A stretch of 64,000 nucleotides of DNA from Faecalispora anaeroviscerum (GTDB lineage Bacteria; Bacillota; Clostridia; Oscillospirales; Acutalibacteraceae). Below, in pieces: positions 8,167 through 17,004 of this stretch (positions are counted from its first letter, which is position 1; every line of letters starts with the position of its first letter). The position numbers were made by a program, and so were the translations under genes. The stretch is from positions 1,302,001 to 1,366,000 of the forward strand of contig NZ_CANOOQ010000001.1 in assembly GCF_947568225.1 (NCBI RefSeq). Reading direction: 5' to 3'. Under the pieces are notes generated by a model, which made no database searches, was not told where the DNA came from, and worked only from the letters and a program-made list of their open reading frames with translations.

Positions 8167-9336
8167 ATGCAATTTGATTATTTTGTACCCACGAAAGTTT
8201 TGTTCGGCAAAGGTCAGCTTTCGAACCTGCATCTCCAGAAGCTGCCGGGGAAAAAGGCGCTGATCGTGATCTCCTCCGGTAAATCCACGCGCAGCAACGG
8301 CTACCTGGCCAGAGTGGAGGAACAGCTGAATTTGGCGGGGGTATCGCACACGGTGTTTGACAAAATCCTCCCCAACCCCATTAAATCGCATGTGATGGAG
8401 GGTGCGGCGTTTGCCCGCTCCGAGGGCTGTGATTTTGTGGTGGGCCTCGGCGGCGGCAGCAGCATTGACGCAGCCAAGGCGATTGCGGTAATGGCCACCA
8501 ACGAGGGGGATTACTGGGACTATATCGTCGGCGGTTCGGGTCAGCGAAAACCCGTGCCGAATGATCCTTTACCGATTGTAGCAATTACCACAACGGCGGG
8601 CACCGGAACCGAAGCCGACCCGTGGACGGTAACCACCAAGGAAGACACCAACGAGAAAATCGGATTCGGATATGAAAAGACCTTTCCGGTTCTGTCCATC
8701 GTAGACCCCGACCTAATGCTGACCGTGCCGGCCCATCTAACGGCATATCAGGGCTTTGACGCTCTGTTCCACAGCACGGAGGGCTACCTTGCCAAAACAG
8801 CAGACCCCATCAGCGACCTGTTTGCTCTGAAAGCAATCGAGCTAATTGGCAAAAGTCTCTCCAAAGCAGTCGCTAACGGAACAGACGAAGTAGCTCGCGC
8901 CGACGTTGCGCTGGCTAACACCCTCTCCGGCATGGTGGAGTCTCTCTCCTCGTGTACCTCAGAACATAGTTTAGAGCATGCGCTCAGCGCGTTTCACCAC
9001 GAGCTTCCCCACGGAGCCGGCCTTATTATGATCAGCAAGGCATACTATACGCATTTTGCAAATACTCATGCCTGCGACGAACGGATGATCTCCATGGCAA
9101 AGGCTCTTGGCAAAACCGACGCATCCTCCGCGATGGATTTTATGGTTGCGCTCTGCAACCTGCAATCGGCTTGCGGCGTAGCGGATCTGAAAATGAGCGA
9201 CTACGGAATTGACGGAGCTAATCTGGAAAAATACGCGGACAACGCCAGAAAAACCATGGGCGGTTTGTTCGCAGTCGACCCCGCTCCCCTTTCCCAAGAA
9301 GACAGCATCCGAATTTTGCAGGAATCGTTCCGGTAA
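8167..9336 (+). CDS. iron-containing alcohol dehydrogenase
   Basis: 389-residue group III (Fe-dependent) alcohol dehydrogenase interconverting alcohols and aldehydes with NAD(P)H in the cytoplasm. The nucleotide-binding GGGSSIDAAK is near residue 95 and GTGTEADPWTV near 145. The metal-site region includes the histidines of FHSTEGYLAK and EHALSAFHHELPHGAG. Butanol, 1,3-propanediol or lactaldehyde-type substrates are possible. GGAGG at 8155-8159 precedes the ATG. Regulation is probably by the divergent MerR protein acting on the 19-bp-spacer promoter. A strong terminator follows, so the gene is monocistronic. Confidence 0.93.
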   Translation: MQFDYFVPTKVLFGKGQLSNLHLQKLPGKKALIVISSGKSTRSNGYLARVEEQLNLAGVSHTVFDKILPNPIKSHVMEGAAFARSEGCDFVVGLGGGSSIDAAKAIAVMATNEGDYWDYIVGGSGQRKPVPNDPLPIVAITTTAGTGTEADPWTVTTKEDTNEKIGFGYEKTFPVLSIVDPDLMLTVPAHLTAYQGFDALFHSTEGYLAKTADPISDLFALKAIELIGKSLSKAVANGTDEVARADVALANTLSGMVESLSSCTSEHSLEHALSAFHHELPHGAGLIMISKAYYTHFANTHACDERMISMAKALGKTDASSAMDFMVALCNLQSACGVADLKMSDYGIDGANLEKYADNARKTMGGLFAVDPAPLSQEDSIRILQESFR

Positions 9337-9362
9337 ACGCAAGGAAATCTCGAAACCATAAA

Positions 9363-9406
9363 CAGAGGGCGTTTCGCAAAAGCGAAGCGCCCTCTGTTTG
9401 GTTTTT
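9363..9406 (+). terminator. rho-independent terminator of the alcohol dehydrogenase
   Basis: A 15-bp stem with one G-T pair (9363-9377 with 9382-9396), AAAA loop, followed by TTTGGTTTTT. Confidence 0.9.
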
Positions 9407-9501
9407 CCCTATTATTCTTTTTTATCAAACAAAATTCAAATACGGTTAGTATATTAGTTATATTAAAATCCCATTTGTTGATCTGATTTCTCGTTTTTTC
9501 C

Positions 9502-10368
9502 TCATTTTCCCCGAGCCTGCTCTATTTGACTCAGCTTCTCTTTTCCAAAGCCGCAGGAAATTGCCTGCTCAGGGCAGGCTTTTATGCACGCGCCGCAGCG
9601 GATACATTCCAGAGAATTCGGTGTCTGGAAAGCGGGAATATCCATTTTGCAGGCCTTTGCGCACCGCCCACACCGGGTGCATTTTGTCTGGTCGACCGAA
9701 TAGCGGTAAAAGCTGATGGGATTAAACAACGAATAAAACGCGCCCAAGGGGCACAAATAGCGGCAGAAGGGCCGGAAGATCAGAACCGAGGCGACGATCA
9801 CCGCGATTAAAATCACCATCTTCCAGGTAAACAGAAGGCCGACCGCACTGCGCAGGGATTCATTGGCAAGCAGCAGAGGAATACCGCCCTCCAGCGTACC
9901 CGCCGGGCAGATATATTTGCAGAAATAAGGCGTTGATAGCCCGAATTCACTCACTGTGAAAATGGGCAGGAGAATTACAAACACAAGCAGAACGCCATAT
10001 TTAAGCCACTTCAGAACATCATTCACTCTTTTCGGAACCTTCCGTTTGGGACTCGGTATGCAATGCAGCAGCTCCTGAAGCCAGCCGAAGGGGCACAGCC
10101 AGCCGCACACAAAACGCCCCAGCAGAATGCCGATGAACACCAGAAAGCCCAATACATACATCGACACACCGTAGCGCGTACTGCCCTCCACCGCCTGCAT
10201 GGCGCCGATCGGGCACGCGCCGAGCGCCCCGGGACAGGAATAGCAGTTCAGACCCGGTACACACACATTTTTCAGCTTTCCCTTGTAAATCTTGCCGCTC
10301 AGAAACCCCTGCACATAAGAGTTTGTTGTAAAGGCAAAAAGGGCCTGAACCCACGTTCTCTTATCCAA
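9502..10368 (-). CDS. membrane 4Fe-4S protein, NapH/MauN-like polyferredoxin
   Basis: 288-residue membrane redox protein with about five hydrophobic helices and several cysteine clusters: NCYSCPGALGACP near the N-terminus, CGWLCPFG, CKYICPAG and CRYLCPLG. Two classical 4Fe-4S motifs (CTRCGRCAKACK and CIRCGACIKACP) lie near the C-terminus. Such proteins pass electrons across or along the membrane. The TTG start at 10368 overlaps the stop of the CXXC mini-protein. It is the last gene of an operon with that peptide and a thioredoxin-like lipoprotein, suggesting electron delivery to an extracytoplasmic thiol-redox partner (inference). Confidence 0.85.
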   Translation of the reverse strand: MDKRTWVQALFAFTTNSYVQGFLSGKIYKGKLKNVCVPGLNCYSCPGALGACPIGAMQAVEGSTRYGVSMYVLGFLVFIGILLGRFVCGWLCPFGWLQELLHCIPSPKRKVPKRVNDVLKWLKYGVLLVFVILLPIFTVSEFGLSTPYFCKYICPAGTLEGGIPLLLANESLRSAVGLLFTWKMVILIAVIVASVLIFRPFCRYLCPLGAFYSLFNPISFYRYSVDQTKCTRCGRCAKACKMDIPAFQTPNSLECIRCGACIKACPEQAISCGFGKEKLSQIEQARGK

Positions 10369-10513
10369 TTCCGATGCACTCCAGGCATATACGAACCGCC
10401 TTAACCAGAACAGTATGATTCTCTCCGTTCCACAGGCCGATCCCCATCATCGCCACTGCCGCCGCAACAATCCCCCACCGCAGTGGGCTGCCGCTTCTGT
10501 CTGTTTGTTCCAT
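10361..10513 (-). CDS. CD1871A-family CXXC mini-protein
   Basis: 50-residue protein: a hydrophilic start, one hydrophobic helix (RWGIVAAAVAMMGIGLW), then a conserved-looking tail ending ICLECIGIG with a CXXC pair. The tail and overall layout match the CD1871A family of clostridial CXXC proteins as I remember it. GGAGGGGG lies upstream of the ATG at 10513. The stop overlaps the TTG start of the iron-sulfur membrane protein. Single-spanning topology places the CXXC near the membrane face, fitting a role as a redox relay between the neighbouring proteins (inference). Confidence 0.75.
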   Translation of the reverse strand: MEQTDRSGSPLRWGIVAAAVAMMGIGLWNGENHTVLVKAVRICLECIGIG

Positions 10514-10579
10514 GGCACGTATCCCCCTCCGTCTTGGCCGAATTTCGGTTTGATTTGAATTCCCGGCGTTTACTAAAAA

Positions 10580-11623
10580 CTATTTTTCAGGTGTGGAGAC
10601 CGCGCTGCTTTCCTCAGCGCTCTGTTTCTCCGTTCCCGCAGTAGATGAAGCGGCGGCAGCGCTTAGCGAATTCAGGCGTGATGCCAGTTCGTCTTTGTAT
10701 TTTTGAATGCTTCGCTTGCCGATCACAGCCTCGCCGACAATTTCCCCCTTGCTGTTAATAAATAACGTCGTAGGCACTCCGGTAATATGACTATCCATAT
10801 ATTCCATCAGAGAAGAATCCGGTATCCAGTTCTCGTAAGTAACTCCTGTTTTCGAAATCAACTGTTGTGCGGTTTGTTTGTTCTCATCTCCCGAAACATC
10901 CGTTACCACTCCAACCAGACGCGTACCTTTCGGCATATTTTTGCTCAGTGTTTCCAGATCCGGCAGCTCCTCTATACAAGGGCTGCAGAAGGTTCCCCAA
11001 AAATTTACCATCGTTAATTGGTACTTTTCAAACGACTTGCTGTCGACCGGATTGCCGGTCAAATCCGTTGTGGAAAAGCTCGGGAAGATTCCTGTGTCCG
11101 CAGCCTCCCGAACCATCAGCACAATACTCTGCCGGATTGTTGGCAGCATTTTTAAAACGCGCTGATAGGCTTCCTTGGTATCGTTATCCATTCCGGTTTC
11201 GTTGGGAGCGGGAGCCGCGTAAACATACACCACGCCGCCTTTTCTTCCAATCTCCTCCGAATTTGCAATACTGGTGATTTCATCGGCAGTATGGCCGTCT
11301 TTTATCCAGGCATCCCATACGTTTTCATCGTAATATTGAAGATTGAACAGCGAAACAGCGGATTTTTCCGGCTGAAAAACGAGGGTGGTTCCGTCTTTGG
11401 GGGTAAATTCGCCGCTCTTTACGTTAAAATCCATCTGGTTATAGGCCAGTGTTTGGCTAGTCAGCTCCTTTTCCGGCAGGTCGATGCTGACTCCCATGGC
11501 GGGGTCTGTATAGGTCGTATATTTCGTCTTTTCCGTTGCTTTTTCGGTAGCACATGCGGTCAAAACAAAAAGGGAGAACATGGCAGTCACAAACAGGAAT
11601 ATCCCTCTTTTTTTCATGATCAT
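10580..11623 (-). CDS. thioredoxin-like (TlpA/ResA-type) lipoprotein
   Basis: 347-residue exported lipoprotein. The N-terminus has KKRG, a hydrophobic core and a lipobox ending LTAC at about residue 24. The middle region (~40-180) is unlike known domains I can name. Residues ~185-320 form a TlpA/ResA thioredoxin fold with active site FWGTFCSPCIEEL and the cis-Pro segment GVPTTLFIN. A Ser/Ala-rich tail follows. GGAGG precedes the ATG at 11623; an ATG at 11617 is an equally good start. It heads the operon with the CXXC peptide and polyferredoxin, so it is probably the extracellular thiol reductase of this system. Confidence 0.85.
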   Translation of the reverse strand: MIMKKRGIFLFVTAMFSLFVLTACATEKATEKTKYTTYTDPAMGVSIDLPEKELTSQTLAYNQMDFNVKSGEFTPKDGTTLVFQPEKSAVSLFNLQYYDENVWDAWIKDGHTADEITSIANSEEIGRKGGVVYVYAAPAPNETGMDNDTKEAYQRVLKMLPTIRQSIVLMVREAADTGIFPSFSTTDLTGNPVDSKSFEKYQLTMVNFWGTFCSPCIEELPDLETLSKNMPKGTRLVGVVTDVSGDENKQTAQQLISKTGVTYENWIPDSSLMEYMDSHITGVPTTLFINSKGEIVGEAVIGKRSIQKYKDELASRLNSLSAAAASSTAGTEKQSAEESSAVSTPEK

Positions 11624-11856
11624 CTTTCCTCCTTACAAAACTTTTCTCAGTATAATTCACAAACGCCTAACATGTTATAAAACCCGAAAAAATTGACGGG
11701 TGCCTCATTTGGCCCGTTCCGTTGGATTGACAAAATTAATTCATAACCGCCCGAAAGCTTACTGCTCTATATTACCATGATTTTTGCTTTAAGAAAACAC
11801 TTGAGAGCCCCAAAGATTAATTTATCCCACGGGTAATCGCGCTTTTTCAGGAAAGC

Positions 11857-11887
11857 AAAAAAACCGCCCGTTCCGAAGAACGGGCGG
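11857..11887 (-). terminator. terminator of the second MerR gene
   Basis: On minus, a perfect 10-bp GC-rich stem (11878-11887 with 11864-11873) with a stable TTCG tetraloop, followed by seven T. Confidence 0.92.
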
Positions 11888-11900
11888 CACTAAGCGTGCT

Positions 11901-12719
11901 CTATTTCTTTTTCACGGGAAAGCATACCTCTGTTACAAGCTCATCGGGATTCTGCGTTTGAGCAGGGCTGACATGGTAAATATTAAACATCGCGCCGTTA
12001 AATTCATAGCGGTTGTCTTTGACCCAATTGGCAACAGCACGGTTAACATCGTTAATCTGTTCATAGCTTCCCTGGTAGGTTGCGGAAGCAATCTGTATGG
12101 CGGGAAGGGTTTTGAACACAACATTCTCCGTATTTCGGTAGCTGCCCTGTACAGAAAGCTGGATTTCCACATCCGGGTCAATCTCCTTGTACCCTTCATC
12201 GTAAAACACCGCTGTTGCGTTGCAGGGGTTGGCAAACTGCACGTTCTGCGGGCCTAGCTCGCGCTGGAGCTGCTCCCAAAGGATGCCCTCCTGGTCGTAG
12301 GCGGGAATCACCTTTCGCAGGCTCGCGACGGTTCTTTCCGGCAGTTCCTTGAGTATCACCGTGTATTCCATCATATTTTCATCCTTTCCAAGTCGGGTGA
12401 TGGCTGTTTCCAGAAGCAACAGCTGCCTGCCGATTTTCTCCTCCTGCTCCAGCATTTCTGCCCGCTTGAGCAGAAGATACTGACGGAAGGCCTGAGGATC
12501 ATGATACGTTTTCAGAATTTCGGCCGTTACCGAAAGGCTGAATCCCATCTCCCGGAGCGCAAGAATTTGGTTCGCAACCAGAAGCTGGGCTTCGCTGTAA
12601 TGCCGGTAGCTTGTAACGGAATCAATACTCTCCGGCACGAGCAAACCGATTTCATCATAATGCCGCAGCATGCGGATGCTGATTCTGGACAGCTTTGAAA
12701 AATCACCTATTTTCAGCAT
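11901..12719 (-). CDS. MerR regulator with GyrI-like effector domain
   Basis: 272-residue BmrR/Mta-type regulator: N-terminal MerR HTH (LKIGDFSKLSRISIRMLRHY), a coiled coil at ~75-110, and a C-terminal GyrI-like/AraC effector-binding domain (~115-270) of the kind that binds hydrophobic cations or drugs. The start at 12719 is used because GAGGG lies seven bases upstream; the frame extends to 12755 without a ribosome site. Its own promoter has a 19-bp spacer with a dyad, indicating MerR-type autoregulation. No transporter target sits next to it, and the neighbour is a DUF1003 gene read divergently. Confidence 0.88.
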   Translation of the reverse strand: MLKIGDFSKLSRISIRMLRHYDEIGLLVPESIDSVTSYRHYSEAQLLVANQILALREMGFSLSVTAEILKTYHDPQAFRQYLLLKRAEMLEQEEKIGRQLLLLETAITRLGKDENMMEYTVILKELPERTVASLRKVIPAYDQEGILWEQLQRELGPQNVQFANPCNATAVFYDEGYKEIDPDVEIQLSVQGSYRNTENVVFKTLPAIQIASATYQGSYEQINDVNRAVANWVKDNRYEFNGAMFNIYHVSPAQTQNPDELVTEVCFPVKKK

Positions 12720-12759
12720 TTCTTTTCCCTCACATATATGTGTTTTTGAGCTCATCTAC

Positions 12760-12790
12760 AGTATAAAGTATCTCACTGTGTGAGAGTCAA
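12760..12790 (-). promoter_or_regulatory. MerR-type autoregulated promoter
   Basis: On minus, TTGACT (12785-12790) and TATACT (12760-12765) are 19 bp apart. The perfect dyad CTCAC-TGT-GTGAG (12772-12784) fills the spacer next to the -35. Confidence 0.75.
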
Positions 12791-12978
12791 CGGATATTTA
12801 AAATATTTTTTGAATTGCCTGTGCCGGTTTCTCATAGTGTACCGACAAATGAGATTTTTGTTTCCTCCGCGCAGCCAAAATGTTATAATACAATAAATGG
12901 TTGAGCGGCTGCGGCTCTGCGCCGGAGCCAACTCTCCACCAAAGCTAAAACGTAAAACGATAGTATGAGGTGGTTTCT

Positions 12979-13530
12979 ATGCAAAAAAAAATGCCGGAAA
13001 AAACGAATTTTGAAAAGGCCTCCAATATCCAGGGATTCGACATTGAGCTGAACAAAGAAAAGGTATCGAGAATTGACCGGCTGGTTGATAATTACGAGCA
13101 GAAGATTGCCTCCCGATTAGATGAGGAATACGAAACAAACACCAAACTTTCTGACCGCATCGCCGACAAGGTCGCATCCTTCGGCGGCAGTTGGACGTTT
13201 ATTATCCTTTTCGGATTGTTTTTGGTTTGCTGGATGCTCGTAAACATCCTGCCGTTCTTGTCCCACTTTGACCCAAAGCCCTTTATTCTGCTGAACCTGA
13301 TTCTATCCTTCATCGCAGCGTTTCAGGCTCCCATTATCATGATGAGCCAGAACCGGCAGGCGGCCCGGGACAAGCATGAATCCATTATTGATTTTGCCAT
13401 TAATTATAAAGCAGAAAAAGAAATTGATGATATGCAAAAGCACCTGCACCATATGGAAATAGAGCTGAAGGAAATCAAGCAGCTTTTGATTACCCTGCAA
13501 GCAGAAGAAAAACAGGAGCCGAAGCAGTAA
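12979..13530 (+). CDS. DUF1003 membrane protein
   Basis: 183-residue protein of the DUF1003 family: a hydrophilic N-terminus, two adjacent transmembrane helices (~60-80 and ~90-115), then a charged, probably coiled-coil C-terminus (~125-180) facing the cytoplasm. The conserved RIADKVASFGGSWTFI segment before the first helix and the QNRQAARDKHESIIDFAIN stretch after the second are typical. The function is unknown. The start at 12979 follows GAGGTGG at 12967-12973; a GTG at 12970 is inside that site. A terminator follows at 13638-13662. Confidence 0.85.
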   Translation: MQKKMPEKTNFEKASNIQGFDIELNKEKVSRIDRLVDNYEQKIASRLDEEYETNTKLSDRIADKVASFGGSWTFIILFGLFLVCWMLVNILPFLSHFDPKPFILLNLILSFIAAFQAPIIMMSQNRQAARDKHESIIDFAINYKAEKEIDDMQKHLHHMEIELKEIKQLLITLQAEEKQEPKQ

Positions 13531-13580
13531 CGGCGACCGAAAATATAACTGAAAAAAGCAGCCCAAATTGCCATAAAATG

Positions 13581-13636
13581 AATTGCCCCCCCCACTGTTA
13601 TCAGTATATCATACTGTCTAACAATTGGGGGCAATT
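13581..13636. repeat. 10-bp inverted repeat with 36-base loop
   Basis: AATTGCCCCC at 13581-13590 is perfectly complementary to GGGGGCAATT at 13627-13636. It lies just before the terminator hairpin between two convergent genes. It may be a long hairpin or the scar of a small mobile element. Confidence 0.45.
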
Positions 13637-13637
13637 T

Positions 13638-13662
13638 AAAAAGGCAGTCAGGCTGCTTTTTT
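13638..13662 (+). terminator. bidirectional terminator after the DUF1003 gene and feoB
   Basis: AAAAAGGCAG (13638-13647) pairs with CTGCTTTTTT (13653-13662) around TCAGG, with A and T tracts on both sides. It serves the convergent DUF1003 gene and feoB. Confidence 0.75.
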
Positions 13663-13730
13663 CGGATTGTTTTCCCTAACCTCTCAAGCAAATACGCTTG
13701 ACGGGTATTTACTGTTGTTCTATGCCGCTT

Positions 13731-15884
13731 TTAAACAAGCCCCAGCAGGCGCGCGGTATTGGCCACAACCATGCACAGAATCATTCCTGTGGCCGTAGGG
13801 ATGGCAAAGGCCGCGAGGGTCCATTTGAGGCTCTGCGTTTCCTTCCTTACGGTCAGACACGTGGTGCCGCAGGGCCAGTGCAGCAGGCAGAACAGCATGG
13901 TGCATACAGCCGTCAGCCACGTCCATCCGTTGCTCACAAGCAGGGTGTGCAGCTCAGAGAGGCTGCCAAGCTCGGTGAGTGACCCGGTCGCCATATAGCT
14001 CATGATGAGGATTGGCACGACGATTTCATTCGCCGGGAAGCCCAGAATAAACGCCATGAGAATATATCCGTCCAGCCCCATCAGCTTTGCAAACGGGTCA
14101 AGAAACGCCGCGCAGTGTGCAAGAATACTGCTATTGCCGACTGAAACATTGGCCAGCACCCAGATAATCAAACCTGCGGGCGCGGCAACTACAATAGCTC
14201 TGCCCAGTACAAACAGCGTGCGGTCAAAAATGGAGCGCACAATTACCTTCCCAAACTGCGGGCGGCGGTAAGGCGGGAGCTCCAGATGAAAGGACGATGG
14301 CATCCCTTTGAGGATTGTCTTGGACAAAAGTCGAGAGATCATCAGCGTCATAAAGACGCCCAGGACAATCACTCCGGTCAGCATCAAGGTGGACACGACA
14401 GATTGAAAAGCTCCGCCGACCGCGCCCGCAAAAAACATTGTGATAATTGCGATCAGCGTTGGAAACCTGCCATTGCAGGGCACAAAGTTATTGGTCAGAA
14501 TCGCAATCAGGCGCTCCCGGGGCGAATCGATAATACGGCAGCCGATCACACCGCAGGCATTGCAGCCGAAGCCCATACACATGGTTAAAGCCTGTTTGCC
14601 ATGCGCGCAGGCCTTACAAAAAAAGTGATCGAGATTAAATGCGATGCGCGGCAGGTAGCCCGAATCCTCCAGCAGTGTGAACAGCGGAAAAAAGATCGCC
14701 ATGGGAGGCAGCATGACAGAAATGACCCAGGCGAGCGTCCGGAACATTCCGTCTACCACAATTCCGCGCAGCCAATCCGGCGCCGACACCCACAAGAAGA
14801 AATCGGAGAGCGGCTGTTCTAGCGAAAACAGACCCGCAGAAAGAAAACTGGACGGAGCGTTTGCCCCGGCAATGGTGATCCAGAAGATTCCAAACAGCAT
14901 CGCAATCATAATTGGGATTCCCGTCAGCTTCGAGGTCAGAATCCGGTCAACCCGGCGGTCACGCTCCGCGTATTTTTCCTGCTCAAACCGCACTGTTTCG
15001 CGGCTGATCTCCTCGCAGGTTGATACGATTCTGGTGACTACCTCATCGCGAAACTCCTCCTGTGGAACTCCGGCGGCCTCCAGCTCCCGCCGAGCCTGTG
15101 CAACCTTTTGTAAAATTTCTTCCCGCTCCAGCAGATCAAAGCCGAGGTAGTTTTTCATGGAGAGAAGCAGGCTGTCGTCGCTGTCCAGAAGCTGCAAAGC
15201 CACCCACCGGCTGTTAACTGTACCTTGTAAGGCTTCCGCAACCACAGGCTCAATCAAAGAAATGGCGCTTTCTATTTCATCGCTGTACTGAATTTGCAGC
15301 GGATTTTGTTTTGCAGCCGTCTGTGTCTGCGCCGCAACGGTATCCATCAGTCTGTCGAGCCCCTTGCCCGACCTGGCGCTCATACCGACCACCGGAATCC
15401 CAAGCCTCTCTGACAGCCGGGGAAGATCAATGCGAATTTTCTTTTTCTTCGCTTCATCCATCAGATTAACGCACAGCACAACACGATTGGTGATCTCCAT
15501 GGTTTGAAGTACCAGATTCAAATTACGCTCCAGACAGGTGGCATCGGCCACCACAACCACCGCGTCGGCCCCGCCAAAACAGATAAAATCTCTGGCAACC
15601 TCCTCTTCGGCGGAATTAGCAATCAGCGAATACGTTCCGGGAATATCCACCATGATATAATTGGTGCCGTTATGGTGATATTGGCCCTGTGCATTCACTA
15701 CCGTTTTCCCCGGCCAGTTGCCCGTATGCTGATTCATACCGGTCAGTCCGTTAAAAACGGTGCTTTTCCCGACATTCGGATTTCCTGCCAGCGCGATGAT
15801 TTGATCCTGCTCAGTCTCCTTTTCAATATGTAGACCACAGTGGTTCAGCACGCCGGCTCCCGTAGATGCGTTTGTTAATCCCAT
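13731..15884 (-). CDS. feoB: ferrous iron transporter FeoB
   Basis: 717-residue Fe2+ uptake permease. The N-terminal G-protein domain has G1 GNPNVGKST (~30), G3 DIPGTYSL and G4 NLMDEA, followed by the helical GDI region and a multi-spanning membrane domain with Gate motifs (CNACGVIGCRII and a later ILGFPANEIVVPILIM). The start at 15884 has GGGGAGG at 15891-15897. A longer frame starting at 15989 would overlap the feoA stop (TAATG) but adds 35 non-conserved-looking residues. It is cotranscribed with feoA, and both are divergent from a DtxR-family gene that is the likely iron or manganese-responsive repressor. Confidence 0.95.
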   Translation of the reverse strand: MGLTNASTGAGVLNHCGLHIEKETEQDQIIALAGNPNVGKSTVFNGLTGMNQHTGNWPGKTVVNAQGQYHHNGTNYIMVDIPGTYSLIANSAEEEVARDFICFGGADAVVVVADATCLERNLNLVLQTMEITNRVVLCVNLMDEAKKKKIRIDLPRLSERLGIPVVGMSARSGKGLDRLMDTVAAQTQTAAKQNPLQIQYSDEIESAISLIEPVVAEALQGTVNSRWVALQLLDSDDSLLLSMKNYLGFDLLEREEILQKVAQARRELEAAGVPQEEFRDEVVTRIVSTCEEISRETVRFEQEKYAERDRRVDRILTSKLTGIPIMIAMLFGIFWITIAGANAPSSFLSAGLFSLEQPLSDFFLWVSAPDWLRGIVVDGMFRTLAWVISVMLPPMAIFFPLFTLLEDSGYLPRIAFNLDHFFCKACAHGKQALTMCMGFGCNACGVIGCRIIDSPRERLIAILTNNFVPCNGRFPTLIAIITMFFAGAVGGAFQSVVSTLMLTGVIVLGVFMTLMISRLLSKTILKGMPSSFHLELPPYRRPQFGKVIVRSIFDRTLFVLGRAIVVAAPAGLIIWVLANVSVGNSSILAHCAAFLDPFAKLMGLDGYILMAFILGFPANEIVVPILIMSYMATGSLTELGSLSELHTLLVSNGWTWLTAVCTMLFCLLHWPCGTTCLTVRKETQSLKWTLAAFAIPTATGMILCMVVANTARLLGLV

Positions 15885-15988
15885 ACGAATCCTCCCCAAA
15901 GAATAGAAATAAGCGGAGCGGAAAACTGCGTTGCCGGCCGCGCTTCCGGTTTGATCAGCAATTGCAGGTTCCGTCTCTCCGCTTTCCA

Positions 15989-16228
15989 TTACGATACTGA
16001 AACGATGATTTTTTCCGATACATCGGAGCGAAGCGCGATCACCGCGCCGCGAATCAGGTATGCGACCGGATTGCCGGAGGGACTTTTATAAAGAGGCTCA
16101 ATTTCGGTTCCGCTCACGACCCCGAGATCAAGCATACGCCTTCTGGTTGTTCCTTCGGATGTCAGCATCGTGACATTTGCTTTACTGCCCACCGGCAGCT
16201 GGTCCAGAGTGATTTGGTTTCGATTCAT
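15989..16228 (-). CDS. feoA: FeoA SH3-like iron transport accessory protein
   Basis: 79-residue cytoplasmic SH3-like protein that supports FeoB. Family features include DQLPVGSKANV near the start, RRRMLDLGVVSGTEI in the middle and a C-terminal GAVIALRSDVSEKIIV. The start at 16228 is chosen for the GGGAGG site eight bases upstream, which gives the usual 75-80 residue length; the frame continues to 16264 without a site. It is the first gene of the feoAB operon. Confidence 0.92.
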   Translation of the reverse strand: MNRNQITLDQLPVGSKANVTMLTSEGTTRRRMLDLGVVSGTEIEPLYKSPSGNPVAYLIRGAVIALRSDVSEKIIVSVS

Positions 16229-16252
16229 GAAGATGTCCTCCCAAAAACATTC

Positions 16253-16281
16253 AGCGCAGGGCAAAAAATTTTCCCTGCGCT
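16253..16281 (-). promoter_or_regulatory. inverted repeat in the feoA leader
   Basis: AGCGCAGGG (16253-16261) and CCCTGCGCT (16273-16281) form a 9-bp stem 25 bases before the feoA start. On minus it is followed a few bases later by TTTTT, so it could act as an attenuator, or as an operator for the divergent DtxR-family protein. Confidence 0.4.
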
Positions 16282-16408
16282 AATATATGATGCCTAAATG
16301 AATTTTGTTACGAATATAATGGAAGAGCGTCTTAAGAAAATCAACGTCTTTTTTCAGAGACCTTCCTTAAAGGAACTGACCGAAAAATACGCTTAAGGGT
16401 TTGATTCT

Positions 16409-16918
16409 ATGAACAGTAGCAATCATTCGGATTTTAGAACCGTGCGGGGGTATCAGCTGGCCAACCATCAAGATGGTCAATTGACCCCGGCTCTGGAGGA
16501 TTATCTGGAGATGGCGTACAGGCTTTATCTGGAAAATCATTATGCCCGCGTGGGCCAGCTTTCGGAGCTGCTGAACGTAAAGCCGTCGTCCGCTTCCAAA
16601 ATGATTTCGAAGCTGGCCGCTTTCGGGTACCTGAAATACGACCGCTACGAGGTGATTCTTCTCACCGAAAAGGGGCAGGAAATTGGGGAATATCTTCTCA
16701 CCAGGCACCAGACGATCGAAGCCTTTTTAAAGCTGCTTGGAAGCTCTAACCCGCTGGAAGAAACCGAGCTGATCGAGCACACGCTAAGCCCCTCAACCGT
16801 TGCAGACATCGATATGCTCAACCGTTTTTTTACCGATCACCCTGAGATGCTGCAGCAGTTTACAGAATTTCAAAAAGCATCCTTACCCGGTGCGCAGCAG
16901 CCTCCAGGGGAGGACTGA
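16409..16918 (+). CDS. DtxR/MntR-family metal-dependent regulator
   Basis: 169-residue regulator with an N-terminal winged HTH (~30-95, including RVGQLSELLNVKPSSASKMISKLAAFGYL) and a dimerisation/metal-binding domain (~95-165) with RHQTIEAFLKLLG and a glutamate-rich helix ELIEHTLS typical of DtxR/MntR. No C-terminal SH3 domain is seen, so it is MntR-sized plus an extended N-terminus. AAGGG at 16395-16399 is its weak ribosome site. It is divergent from feoAB and likely represses that operon when metal is sufficient; whether it senses Fe or Mn is not resolved. Confidence 0.85.
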   Translation: MNSSNHSDFRTVRGYQLANHQDGQLTPALEDYLEMAYRLYLENHYARVGQLSELLNVKPSSASKMISKLAAFGYLKYDRYEVILLTEKGQEIGEYLLTRHQTIEAFLKLLGSSNPLEETELIEHTLSPSTVADIDMLNRFFTDHPEMLQQFTEFQKASLPGAQQPPGED

Positions 16919-16940
16919 AACATGCCGCAAGGAGACAAAA

Positions 16941-16972
16941 CGGGCCTGCTGCCATTTTTGGCAGCAGGCCCG
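16941..16972 (-). terminator. terminator of the ABC operon
   Basis: A 13-bp perfect GC-rich stem (16941-16953 with 16960-16972), followed on minus by TTTTG. It separates the convergent DtxR-family and ABC genes. Confidence 0.8.
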
Positions 16973-17004
16973 AAAACTGGAACCCGGCCGAAAGTAGCCT
17001 GAAA

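Noticed and set aside
16319..16396. 25-codon frame just before the DtxR-family gene
   Set aside because: Codons look plausible, but the ATG overlaps a TATAAT and there is no ribosome site; too little support.
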